Shown here: one piece after another, positions 5,321 to 11,035 of the stretch
Numbering within the stretch: the first letter of the stretch is position 1
How the letters are laid out: the number at the start of each line of letters is the position of its first letter
Assembly (NCBI GenBank): GCA_031289865.1
Contig: JAITOQ010000014.1
Span: 1 to 11,035 of the forward strand
From: Clostridiales bacterium
Lineage (GTDB): Bacteria; Bacillota; Clostridia; Christensenellales; JAISNN01
DNA: 11,035 nt
Direction of reading: 5' to 3'
The notes under the pieces: model-generated
Told to the model about the DNA's origin: nothing
What the model saw: only the letters and a program-made list of their open reading frames with translations
The model's database searches: none
Translations under genes and position numbers: made by a program

Positions 5321-7705
5321 TTATTTAGTTTTTTTAGTGCCGTTGACGCTATTGAGTATAAACTTCATCGCTTTTTGATTTCTCATAATCATATCCGCGC
5401 TTCTCAGCGGCATAGTCGTCACGCTATTGATAATCATATCTTTGTTTTCGGACTTTCTTGAGATAAACTTTGCGACCGCAATCGAACCGATACGGAGGAG
5501 TGCGCCGAGCGGTGTGATTCGGATATCGTCGAGTGTGGAGTTGCGGTCAAATTCGCCGCGTTCGTAAGGCTGATTCGGATTGACCTTGCGTCCCGTCAAT
5601 TTTTCAAATTCGCCGTCGGGTATGGCGAGGACTGAGCCGATTTTGTAGTAGGACGGGGAGGATGTACGGTAGTTAGGGTGCTTGACGGCTTTGGTCGCCG
5701 CGACCGCGAGCGTTTCTTTGAGGACTATCTCACGGCTGCTTTTTCCTATAAGGATAGTAAATTCACCGCTCTCGACGACCCAATCGGATACGTTGACGTT
5801 ATAATAGGCGAATGCGCGTTTGTTGAGGACAAACTCGACCGTCGCGGATTCGTTAGGGGCGAGGTAGACCTTTTGAAAGGCTTTCAGCTCCTTTTCCGGA
5901 CGGAATATCGTGGATTCTTTATCGGCTACATAGAGCTGTGCTGCCTCCGCACCCGCTTTATTTCCCGTGTTTGTGATGCGGAAAGAGACATGGAGAGGCT
6001 CGTCCTCGTTGATTTCGTGTCCGGACAGTTTTAAATCGCTGTAAATAAATTCGGTATAGGACAAGCCGTATCCGAACGGAAAGAGTACTGATTTTTTAGC
6101 CGTGTCAAAATAGCGGTAGCCCACAAAAATGTTTTCGCGGTATTCGACCGTACGCGGGCCCATCGGGAAATACTTGTTGGCAAGTACGTCGTCAAGGGAG
6201 AGCGGAAAGGATTCCGCAAGCTTGCCGCTCGGATTCGCGTCGCCGAAAATGATATCCGCGGCAGCCTCGCCGCAAGCTTCGCCGCCTAAGTATAGGTTGA
6301 GGATAGCCTTTACATTTGATGCAAACGGCATTTTTATCGGCGCGCCTATCGAGAGGACGACCGCGACGTTTTCGTTGACCTTGCAAATCTCGTTGATGAG
6401 ATTGAGCTGTCCCGCGGGGAGATTGAGGTGAGCGCGGTCAAAGCCCTCGCCCTCATATTTAGGCGTAAGCCCCGCGAATATCACGATTTTTTTTGCGGAT
6501 TTTGCCGCGTTTCGCGCTTCTATCAATAGTCTTTTTGAGAATCCGTCGCCCGTGAGCCTGTAGCCGTCGAGATAACGATATGAGATACCTTGCGCGTCGA
6601 GGCTTTCGGTAAAGCTGACAAGTCGGTACGAATTGATTTTGGAACTGCCCGTCCCCTGATATCTCGGCGTCCTTGCAAGCGCGCCGAGAAAGAGCACGTC
6701 CGATTCGGTTTTGTCGAGAGGGAAGAACGCGTTCTCATTTTTGAGGAGAACCGCGCCTTCAGCCGCGACCTTGCGGACGAGAGCGTGATGCGCGTCAAAA
6801 TCCGCTTTGTGGTCTAAGACCTCGTTTGCCTTGCCGTCAAGAGCGAATTTTACGACGCGTTCTGTGTTTTTGTCGAGAATGGCGTCGGAAAGCTCGCCGC
6901 TTTTGACCGCGTCTACGACGAGCTTGTTGTCGGATAGGGAGGACGGCATTTGGAGATCGAGACCCGCTTCGACGGCTTTGGTGCGTTCGTCTACCGCGCC
7001 CCAATCGCTCATTACTAAGCCATCATAGCCCCATTCGCCGCGAAGAATGTCCGTCAGATACTTTTTGCTTGCGCTTATTTGTACTCCGTTGACGCGGTTG
7101 TAACTGCACATAACCGTCGTCGGCTTCGCTTTTTTTATGACGTATTCAAATGCGGCGAGATATATCTCGCGCATAGTGCGTTCGTCAGCCTCCGCGCTGA
7201 TAGTCAAGCGGAGATGCTCTTGATTGTTGGCGCAATAGTGCTTTAGGGAAGTGCCGACGCCGTTATCCTGTACGCCTTTTACAAAAGCCGCGCCGAAGTG
7301 TCCCGATACGACGGGGTCTTCGGAAAAATATTCAAAGTTACGTCCGCAAAGCGGCGAACGCTTGATATTTACGCCGGGACCTAAGACAGTCGCGACTCCG
7401 AAATGCTTCGCCTCGTCCGCAATCGCACTCCCGACCTCGTAGGCAAGCGCGGTACTCCATGTGCTTGCGACGGTGACAGCGGCGGGAAAACAAGTCGCCT
7501 TGTGGCTCTCTTGCATGACGTTATTTTTTTTGGTTTCGTCCACCTTGCGGATACCGTGAGGTCCGTCGGTCATCATGACGGACGGGATCCCAAGGCGGTC
7601 TACCTCTTGAGAGACCCAAAAGCTTTTGCCCGATCCTAAGGCGGCTTTCTCTTCGAGAGTAAGCTCTTGTACGAGTTGTTTAATATGTTGTTTATCGTTT
7701 GACAT
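5321..7705 (-). CDS. Glycoside hydrolase family 3 beta-glucosidase
   Basis: A 794-residue GH3 enzyme that releases terminal beta-linked sugars (glucose or related) from oligosaccharides or glycosides. It has no signal peptide, so it probably acts in the cytoplasm on imported sugars. The barrel domain (about 10-290) shows TDGPHGIR, GRNFEYFSEDP, SLKHYCANNQE and the nucleophile Asp234 in GLVMSDWGAV. The second domain (about 310-520) holds the acid/base region YEGEGFDR (Glu420 or Glu418). A fibronectin III-like domain follows (about 570-670: AEAAQLYV, RPEKELKAFQKV, RAFAYYN). The last ~117 residues, from NYRTSSP, are an extra tail without a named domain. The start is supported by AGAGG seven bases upstream (7713-7717 on the plus strand). 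The gene is monocistronic, with its own promoter and an operator-like palindrome. The exact substrate cannot be told from sequence alone. Confidence 0.95.
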   Translation of the reverse strand: MSNDKQHIKQLVQELTLEEKAALGSGKSFWVSQEVDRLGIPSVMMTDGPHGIRKVDETKKNNVMQESHKATCFPAAVTVASTWSTALAYEVGSAIADEAKHFGVATVLGPGVNIKRSPLCGRNFEYFSEDPVVSGHFGAAFVKGVQDNGVGTSLKHYCANNQEHLRLTISAEADERTMREIYLAAFEYVIKKAKPTTVMCSYNRVNGVQISASKKYLTDILRGEWGYDGLVMSDWGAVDERTKAVEAGLDLQMPSSLSDNKLVVDAVKSGELSDAILDKNTERVVKFALDGKANEVLDHKADFDAHHALVRKVAAEGAVLLKNENAFFPLDKTESDVLFLGALARTPRYQGTGSSKINSYRLVSFTESLDAQGISYRYLDGYRLTGDGFSKRLLIEARNAAKSAKKIVIFAGLTPKYEGEGFDRAHLNLPAGQLNLINEICKVNENVAVVLSIGAPIKMPFASNVKAILNLYLGGEACGEAAADIIFGDANPSGKLAESFPLSLDDVLANKYFPMGPRTVEYRENIFVGYRYFDTAKKSVLFPFGYGLSYTEFIYSDLKLSGHEINEDEPLHVSFRITNTGNKAGAEAAQLYVADKESTIFRPEKELKAFQKVYLAPNESATVEFVLNKRAFAYYNVNVSDWVVESGEFTILIGKSSREIVLKETLAVAATKAVKHPNYRTSSPSYYKIGSVLAIPDGEFEKLTGRKVNPNQPYERGEFDRNSTLDDIRITPLGALLRIGSIAVAKFISRKSENKDMIINSVTTMPLRSADMIMRNQKAMKFILNSVNGTKKTK

Positions 7706-7738
7706 AAGGAAACCTCTTTTTTCTCTTTTTATTTATAT

Positions 7739-7756
7739 ACGGAACACGTTTTCCGT
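7739..7756. promoter_or_regulatory. Operator-like palindrome in the beta-glucosidase leader
   Basis: An 18-bp near-perfect palindrome, ACGGAACACGTTTTCCGT, with one mismatched pair and a central CG. It lies between the -10 box (7782-7787) and the ribosome binding site (7713-7717), where a bound repressor would block transcription. A central CG in a 14-18 bp palindrome is typical of LacI-family operators. The regulator is not in the window. Confidence 0.55.
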
Positions 7757-7781
7757 GAAGAATTTACAATATCACTTATAT

Positions 7782-7811
7782 AGTATATATTATTTTACAT
7801 GAGTTTGTCAA
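7782..7811 (-). promoter_or_regulatory. Promoter of the beta-glucosidase gene
   Basis: Read on the minus strand: TTGACA (plus 7806-7811), an 18-bp spacer and TATACT (plus 7782-7787). Transcription would start near 7775, giving a leader of about 70 bases that includes the palindrome at 7739-7756. Confidence 0.7.
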
Positions 7812-7892
7812 TAATAAAAAGAGAGCTTGTTCCGCATTCGTGAAAAAATAAGCAAAAAACCTCCGAATAATCTTAAAAACCTTTAAATTCGG

Positions 7893-7921
7893 TTGAAAAA
7901 AAAAACAAAATATGATATGAT
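7893..7921 (+). promoter_or_regulatory. Promoter of acpP
   Basis: TTGAAA (7893-7898), a 17-bp A-rich spacer and TATGAT (7916-7921). The predicted start near 7928 leaves a leader of about 88 bases before the acpP start. It is divergent from the beta-glucosidase promoter; the two -35 boxes are about 80 bp apart. Confidence 0.7.
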
Positions 7922-7930
7922 ATTAAAAAG

Positions 7931-8007
7931 GAAGTCAAGGACGGCTTCAAAAGCGCGGAGCGGGCAATGCTGCCTAATAAAAAAATACGGTTCGCGCACC
8001 TCGGAGG
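7931..8007 (+). promoter_or_regulatory. Structured 5' leader and ribosome binding site of acpP
   Basis: Two stem-loops can be drawn: GAAGTC / GGCTTC (7931-7936 with 7943-7948), and a nested structure in which GCGCGGA (7953-7959) pairs with TTCGCGC (7991-7997) around an inner GGCA/TGCC hairpin (7963-7974). The outer stem ends six bases before the GGAGG at 8003-8007, leaving that site free. Whether this is regulatory or only mRNA stabilising is unknown. Confidence 0.45.
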
Positions 8008-8015
8008 AAAAGCAT

Positions 8016-8234
8016 ATGTACGAACAAATCATCGAAATCGTTGCAAAACAATTTAAGTTGGACAAATCCGTGCTGTCGAGAGAAACGAGTATATTAAAGG
8101 ATATCGGCGCGGATTCACTCGACCTCGTAGACCTCTTGATGAAGCTTGAGGACACCTATAACGTCAAAATCAAAGACGCCGACCTCGAAAAAATCAAGAC
8201 GATAGGGGATATCGAGAATTACTTTAAGAGGTAG
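8016..8234 (+). CDS. acpP: Acyl carrier protein
   Basis: A 72-residue acidic carrier protein that holds growing fatty-acyl chains on a 4'-phosphopantetheine arm during fatty acid synthesis. The attachment site is Ser34 in the conserved DIGADSLDLVDLLMKLED segment. The opening YEQIIEIVAKQF and the closing IKTIGDIENYF are standard for the four-helix fold, and the length is slightly below the usual 75-80. The frame stays open upstream to 7893, but ATG 8016 is chosen because GGAGG sits eight bases before it and conserved homology starts there. The gene stands alone with its own promoter. The fab genes often next to acpP are not seen, so this could be the main ACP in a separated locus or an additional one. 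Its neighbours rpmB, yloU and fakA lie in the same general region in other Firmicutes. A dedicated carrier for another pathway cannot be excluded. Confidence 0.93.
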   Translation: MYEQIIEIVAKQFKLDKSVLSRETSILKDIGADSLDLVDLLMKLEDTYNVKIKDADLEKIKTIGDIENYFKR

Positions 8235-8240
8235 TTTTTA

Positions 8241-8280
8241 AAGTTGAGAGTTGAAAGTTGAAAGTTGAGAGTTGAAAAGT
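8241..8280 (+). repeat. Heptamer tandem repeat after acpP
   Basis: Five units of AAGTTGA or GAGTTGA run from 8241 to 8275, starting seven bases after the acpP stop, followed by AAAGTAACG. The reverse complement of this block matches the tail of repeat R1 (TTACTTTTCAACT then TTTCAAC units). It is therefore the same heptamer family in inverted orientation. Confidence 0.85.
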
Positions 8281-8289
8281 AACGACAAA

Positions 8290-8318
8290 ATAGGTTAGAG
8301 TATCTCGCTCTAACCTAT
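8290..8318 (+). terminator. Perfect 11-bp hairpin after acpP
   Basis: ATAGGTTAGAG (8290-8300) and CTCTAACCTAT (8308-8318) form a perfect stem with a 7-nt loop. No T-run follows directly (GCAATCC), so on its own it is a weak terminator or a transcript-stabilising end. With the hairpin at 8334-8400 it separates convergent acpP and rpmB. Confidence 0.6.
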
Positions 8319-8333
8319 GCAATCCAAATTTAC

Positions 8334-8400
8334 TAAAGTTTTTGAAAAGAGTGCAGAGGAAAAATTTGTTCGCAAATTTTGTCTTTGCATTTTCTTTTTT
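8334..8400. repeat. 3'-end hairpin repeat, copy C; likely bidirectional terminator between acpP and rpmB
   Basis: The best-preserved copy: TGCAGAGGAAAAATTTG (8352-8368), a TTCG loop and CAAATTTTGTCTTTGCA (8373-8389) form a 17-bp stem with one mismatch and two wobble pairs. A T-run at 8391-8400 follows on the plus strand, so it can end acpP transcripts. On the minus strand CTCTTTTC follows, so it can also end rpmB transcripts. The core GCGAACAAATTTTT (minus strand) is the same as in copy A. Confidence 0.85.
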
Positions 8401-8409
8401 CAATACTAA

Positions 8410-8592
8410 TTAAGCCCGCTCGACCCGACCGCTCTTCATGCAGTTGGTACAGACATAGGATTGACCTTGCGTGCCCTTAATGCGGACTTTTTGGAGATTG
8501 ACGCTCCAAACCCGTCTCGCCTTGCGGTTACTGTGGCTGACTTTATTTCCCGTCATCCGCCCTCTTTGGCAAATGCTGCAAACCTTTGACAT
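8410..8592 (-). CDS. rpmB: 50S ribosomal protein L28
   Basis: A 60-residue L28 of the large ribosomal subunit. The opening SKVCSICQRGRMTGNKVSHSN is the family hallmark, followed by RKARRVWSVNLQKVRI and the closing YVCTNCMKSGRV. Cys5, Cys8, Cys48 and Cys51 form two CxxC pairs, so this is the zinc-binding (C+) form. The frame is open 14 codons further upstream, but ATG at 8592-8590 is preferred: GGAGG lies eight bases before it (plus 8601-8605) and the family sequence starts at MSKVC. It is transcribed away from yloU, an arrangement commonly kept next to yloU-yloV in Firmicutes. Its 3' end runs into hairpin copy C. Identification is secure. Confidence 0.97.
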   Translation of the reverse strand: MSKVCSICQRGRMTGNKVSHSNRKARRVWSVNLQKVRIKGTQGQSYVCTNCMKSGRVERA

Positions 8593-8611
8593 TGTGTTTT
8601 CCTCCGAATCA

Positions 8612-8625
8612 GTACAAAATTGTAC
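8612..8625. promoter_or_regulatory. Inverted repeat in the rpmB leader
   Basis: GTACAA-AA-TTGTAC lies between the rpmB -10 box and its ribosome binding site, ending about seven bases before the GGAGG in the minus-strand transcript. It could be a protein operator or a small RNA hairpin controlling rpmB. No known binding protein can be assigned. Confidence 0.35.
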
Positions 8626-8647
8626 GTCCCTCATAATTATCTAAACT

Positions 8648-8676
8648 ATTTTAACAAAATTTTAAAATAAAAGCAA
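8648..8676 (-). promoter_or_regulatory. Promoter of rpmB
   Basis: On the minus strand: TTGCTT (plus 8671-8676), a 17-bp spacer and TAAAAT (plus 8648-8653). The predicted start near 8641 gives a leader of about 50 bases. Confidence 0.65.
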
Positions 8677-8704
8677 GAGATTTTCAGTAGAATTTGAAAA
8701 TTGC

Positions 8705-8733
8705 TTGCATTTTTTTTCACTATATTGTAAAAT
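8705..8733 (+). promoter_or_regulatory. Promoter of yloU-fakA
   Basis: TTGCAT (8705-8710), a 17-bp spacer and TAAAAT (8728-8733). It is back-to-back with the rpmB promoter: the -35 boxes are about 30 bp apart. The start near 8740 leaves about 33 bases of leader containing the AAGGGAGGG ribosome binding site at 8754-8762. Confidence 0.6.
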
Positions 8734-8773
8734 AGTAGGGTATCCTATACATCAAGGGAGGGAACGGGACAAT

Positions 8774-9124
8774 ATGGCTCTTGCTACGTCAAACATTCAC
8801 GGACGAATTACCATATCGGACGACGCGGTCGCAATGGTCGCGGCATACGCCGTTTCGGAATGCTACGGCGTTACCGAGCTTGTTTCAAACCGTTTCAGCG
8901 ACATCGTCGCCGATATCTTTAACAAGCGCAAATACGGAAAGGGCGTCAGAGTGACGACCTCCGACAACCGCGTTTTTTTGAGCATATCGGTTTCGATCAA
9001 AAAGGACATAAACACCGACGCCGTAAAGGAATCCTTAAAGCGTGCCGTTACCTACAGCGTGGAGAGCTTTACGGGAATGCGGGTCAAGTCGGTGGACGTC
9101 AATATAGTAGGATACAAAATCTGA
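8774..9124 (+). CDS. yloU: Asp23/Gls24 family protein (YloU-like)
   Basis: A 116-residue Asp23-family protein. These small soluble proteins are linked in Firmicutes to envelope homeostasis and stress, but their biochemical role is not settled. The pattern is typical: GRITISDDAVAMVAAYAV near the N-terminus, a YGVTELV segment, GKGVRV, then a strand with VFLSISVSIKKDIN, then a helix and the closing VKSVDVNIVGYKI. The start is ATG 8774. An in-frame ATG at 8705 lies before the predicted transcription start and before the ribosome binding site AAGGGAGGG, so it is rejected. fakA follows after 83 bases on the same strand, the standard yloU-yloV pairing, probably as one transcript. No signal peptide or membrane segment is visible. 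The symbol follows the Bacillus subtilis counterpart in this position. Confidence 0.92.
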   Translation: MALATSNIHGRITISDDAVAMVAAYAVSECYGVTELVSNRFSDIVADIFNKRKYGKGVRVTTSDNRVFLSISVSIKKDINTDAVKESLKRAVTYSVESFTGMRVKSVDVNIVGYKI

Positions 9125-9154
9125 TTTTGAAAACGCGGAACAGAATCTTTCATG

Positions 9155-9195
9155 AGGGAGTTTAACCCTTTGAGCGTTTTTCAAAAACGTAAGGG
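9155..9195 (+). promoter_or_regulatory. fakA leader hairpin that can cover the ribosome binding site
   Basis: CCCTT (9166-9170) can pair with AAGGG (9191-9195), the only good Shine-Dalgarno before ATG 9208, stacked on an inner CGTTT/AAACG stem (9175-9189). The same CCCT can instead pair with AGGG at 9155-9158, which would free the site. The two pairings exclude each other, as in a translational switch or in coupling to ribosomes leaving yloU. The structure is inferred by eye. Confidence 0.4.
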
Positions 9196-9207
9196 AATGA
9201 AAAAGCA

Positions 9208-10839
9208 ATGCTTACAAATATAGACGCAAAATTATTCAGAGAGATGATGCAAGGCGGCTCGCGCCTTCTCGGCAATCGCAGAGAAGAGGTCGATACGCTG
9301 AACGTCTTTCCCGTACCCGACGGCGACACGGGGACGAATATGTCGCTCACTATGCAAGCGGCGGTCAAAGAATTGGACACTGCCGCGGAGGAAGATCTTC
9401 TCGCATACGCGCAGGCGGTCTCTAAGGGGTCTTTAAAGGGCGCACGCGGCAATTCGGGCGTAATACTGTCACAGATTTTAAAGGGATTCTGTGAGGTCGT
9501 TATCCACGCAAAGGAATTAAACACAAAGATTTTTTCGTCCGCACTTCGGCGCGGGACGGAGGTCGCTTACAGCGCGGTCACAAAGCCTAAAGAGGGAACA
9601 ATCTTGACCGTAATCCGTATGACCGCGGAGTATTCGGAGAGCGTGGCGCAAAAAAACAACGATTTTCTCGTGTTTATGCAGCTGATCCTCAACAAAGCCG
9701 AGGACGTCTTGCGCGAAACCCCCGAAATGTTACCCGTTCTCAAAAAAGCGGGGGTTGTCGATTCGGGCGGCAAAGGGCTGATTTATGTGCTTCGCGGCTT
9801 TTATCAAGTCATGGCGGGGATAGAGATACCGACGGAGGAGACGGGCGGGAGCGCGGACGCGGAAAGCGCGGTCGAAATGCCTTTTGCGGACATTCACGAC
9901 CTTGAGGATATCAAGTACGCGTATTGCACGGAGTTTTTCGTCACGAATATCTTTCCGAAGACCACCGAATCCGATATTGACAAATTCCGCGACACGCTTT
10001 GCGAAATCGGCGACAGCGTAATAGTGATAGGCGACTTGTATTTGGTCAAGGTTCACGTCCACACAAACAACCCCGACCAAGCTCTCATGCACGCGCTGCG
10101 TTTGGGCGAGATTGACAAAATCAAGATTGAAAACATGCTTGTGCAAAACCGCGCTCTAAAAGAAAAGTTTAGGAGCGAGCGAAAGCCTATCGGACTGATT
10201 TCCGTACTGTCGGGCGCGGGCTTAGAGGCGATTTTTAAAGACATGGGCGTAGACCGCGTAATAGAGGGCGGTCAAACCATGAATCCGAGCGTAAAGGACT
10301 TTCAAGACACGGTCAATTCGGTCAATGCGGAGAGCGTCTTGATTTTACCGAATAACAAAAACGTCATCATGGCGGCGGAGCATTCGCGTGAGCTTGCGGA
10401 TCGCCCCGTCAAGGTCGTACCGACGACTAATATATCGGAGGGAATTGCCGCGCTCATGGTCTTTTCACCCGACCTTTCTATAGAAGAAAACCTCGTCGCA
10501 ATGTCGCAGGCGGCAAAAAAGATAAAAGCGGGTCAAGTGACCTATGCTGTAAAAAATACCGCTATGGACGGCTTTAAATTAAAGGTCGGCGACGTCATCG
10601 GCATCACCGAAAACGGAATCGTCGCAAAGGACAAGTCCGTACTTGCGGTCTTAAAACGCACCGTCGAAAAATTACTCGACGAAAGATCAGAGGTAGTCAC
10701 CCTCTTTTACGGCAACGGCGTCACGGACGAAGCCGCCGCCTCCGATCTCGAAAGCCTGCAAGAGGCTTTTCCGAATTTGGAATTTTCCGCGGCGAACGGG
10801 GGACAGCCGCATTATTACTACTATATAAGTGTAGAGTAA
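9208..10839 (+). CDS. fakA: Fatty acid kinase subunit A (DAK2/DegV-fold protein, YloV)
   Basis: A 543-residue homologue of FakA/YloV, the ATP-binding subunit of fatty acid kinase. With a FakB (DegV-type) partner it phosphorylates exogenous fatty acids for phospholipid synthesis. The N-terminal DhaL kinase domain (about 1-200) has the metal-binding motif FPVPDGDTGTNM (Asp38, Asp40) and SLKGARGNSGVILSQ. The middle domain (about 225-320) has Cys240 in YCTEFFVTN and His283/His285 in VKVHVHTNNP, matching the metal site known in this family. The C-terminal DegV-like domain (about 326-543) holds LPNNKNVIMAAEH and ends in the signature GGQPHYYYYISVE. Full length and intact. ATG 9208 is chosen because the DhaL pattern begins there and AAGGG lies upstream, though the 12-base spacing is long. 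It follows yloU in an apparent operon. No fakB is in the window. acpP nearby fits a lipid theme. Confidence 0.95.
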   Translation: MLTNIDAKLFREMMQGGSRLLGNRREEVDTLNVFPVPDGDTGTNMSLTMQAAVKELDTAAEEDLLAYAQAVSKGSLKGARGNSGVILSQILKGFCEVVIHAKELNTKIFSSALRRGTEVAYSAVTKPKEGTILTVIRMTAEYSESVAQKNNDFLVFMQLILNKAEDVLRETPEMLPVLKKAGVVDSGGKGLIYVLRGFYQVMAGIEIPTEETGGSADAESAVEMPFADIHDLEDIKYAYCTEFFVTNIFPKTTESDIDKFRDTLCEIGDSVIVIGDLYLVKVHVHTNNPDQALMHALRLGEIDKIKIENMLVQNRALKEKFRSERKPIGLISVLSGAGLEAIFKDMGVDRVIEGGQTMNPSVKDFQDTVNSVNAESVLILPNNKNVIMAAEHSRELADRPVKVVPTTNISEGIAALMVFSPDLSIEENLVAMSQAAKKIKAGQVTYAVKNTAMDGFKLKVGDVIGITENGIVAKDKSVLAVLKRTVEKLLDERSEVVTLFYGNGVTDEAAASDLESLQEAFPNLEFSAANGGQPHYYYYISVE

Positions 10840-10940
10840 GAGTTGAAAGTTGAAAGTTGAAAGTTGAAAGTTGCGGTGTCGCTTCGCTCCGAATAGAGTA
10901 AGAGTTGAAAGTTGAAAGTTGCGGTGTCGCTTCGCTCCGA
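10832..10940 (+). repeat. Tandem repeat overlapping the fakA stop codon
   Basis: Two direct copies: 10832-10892 and 10894-10940. Each starts TAGAGTAAGA, continues with GTTGAAA heptamers and ends CGGTGTCGCTTCGCTCCGA. Copy 1 has four full heptamers and copy 2 has two, which accounts exactly for the 14-base difference. Copy 1 includes the fakA stop codon TAA (10837-10839). The array looks like a slippage-prone unit that was duplicated as a block. Confidence 0.9.
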
Positions 10941-11035
10941 TAAAAAAGCGGATGTCATTCTGAGCGAATGCGAAGAATCTCAAACGATTTCTCCGAATCA
11001 CCTCTCTTGTTATCCTTACTTTTCAACTTTTAACT
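10939..11035 (+). repeat. Dispersed intergenic repeat R2 (runs off the window)
   Basis: Same element and orientation as R1 at 606-715: TGTCATTCTGAGCGAA, then AAACGATTTCTCCGAATCAC and TATCCTTACTTTTCAACTTT. It differs by small changes, for example an extra T in GCGAATGCGAAG and shorter spacing before the TATCCTTAC part. The end is cut by the window edge. No clear terminator for fakA is visible between 10840 and 11035. Confidence 0.85.

Noticed and set aside
7893..8015. An N-terminal extension of acpP from the upstream in-frame ATG at 7893
   Set aside because: The region contains the promoter and leader, and the GGAGG before ATG 8016 together with the ACP pattern marks the real start.
8241..8280. 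A CRISPR-like array
   Set aside because: The units are contiguous 7-base repeats without spacers.
8593..8634. A 74-residue L28 starting at 8634
   Set aside because: L28 starts with MSKVC; the extra codons cover the ribosome binding site and the inverted repeat.
8705..8773. A longer Asp23 protein starting at 8705
   Set aside because: The ATG lies inside the -35 region, before the likely transcript start. AAGGGAGGG precedes ATG 8774, where the family pattern begins.
9730..10146. A 138-codon minus-strand ORF inside fakA
   Set aside because: It is an antisense shadow of a strongly coding gene and shows no family motif or ribosome binding site.

Overview
The window is a piece of Clostridia-type (Bacillota) chromosome, most likely from an uncultured gut or related anaerobe. 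The evidence is the neighbourhood: the atpD–atpC end of an F-type ATP synthase operon, the rpmB / Asp23-YloU / YloV (FakA) cluster with acpP close by, strong GGAGG ribosome binding sites, a Clostridia-style GH3 beta-glucosidase, and many small dispersed intergenic repeats. No taxon finer than this is supported by the sequence alone.

Layout. 1-441 is the C-terminal part of atpD, cut by the window edge. 442-748 is an unusually long, repeat-filled gap inside the atp operon, followed by atpC (749-1156). 1157-1493 holds a hairpin repeat, a rho-independent terminator and a strong promoter. 1494-4840 is a three-gene overlapping operon: two DNA cytosine-5 methyltransferases and an HNH nuclease. This is a complete-looking type II restriction-modification (R-M) system, visibly more AT-rich than its neighbours and therefore probably acquired. 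4841-5320 has no intact gene: it holds a relic resembling the 3' end of the nuclease gene, the R-M terminator, a short TPR-like minus-strand ORF fragment, a small palindromic repeat and a second hairpin copy. 5321-7705 (minus) is the GH3 beta-glucosidase, with its own promoter and an operator-like palindrome. 7893-8234 carries the acpP promoter, a structured leader and acpP. 8235-8409 holds a heptamer repeat and two hairpins between convergent acpP and rpmB. 8410-8592 (minus) is rpmB. Divergent from it lie yloU/asp23 (8774-9124) and fakA/yloV (9208-10839). The window ends in tandem and dispersed repeats.

The most notable structure is a family of about 75-nt hairpin elements found directly after three stop codons (atpC, the beta-glucosidase gene and rpmB). 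The first two copies share a perfect 34-bp inverted repeat (1164-1197 and 5279-5312) that brackets the R-M island. The likely reading is a dispersed terminator repeat whose copies may also have served as recombination sites when the island arrived or was rearranged. No CRISPR array, tRNA, rRNA, transposase, integrase or phage gene was seen.

Working together: atpD/atpC belong to ATP synthase; acpP and FakA are linked to fatty-acid and phospholipid metabolism; rpmB is ribosomal; the beta-glucosidase is a catabolic gene under its own likely sugar-responsive control; the R-M operon is a self-contained defence module in which both methyltransferases are encoded ahead of the nuclease.
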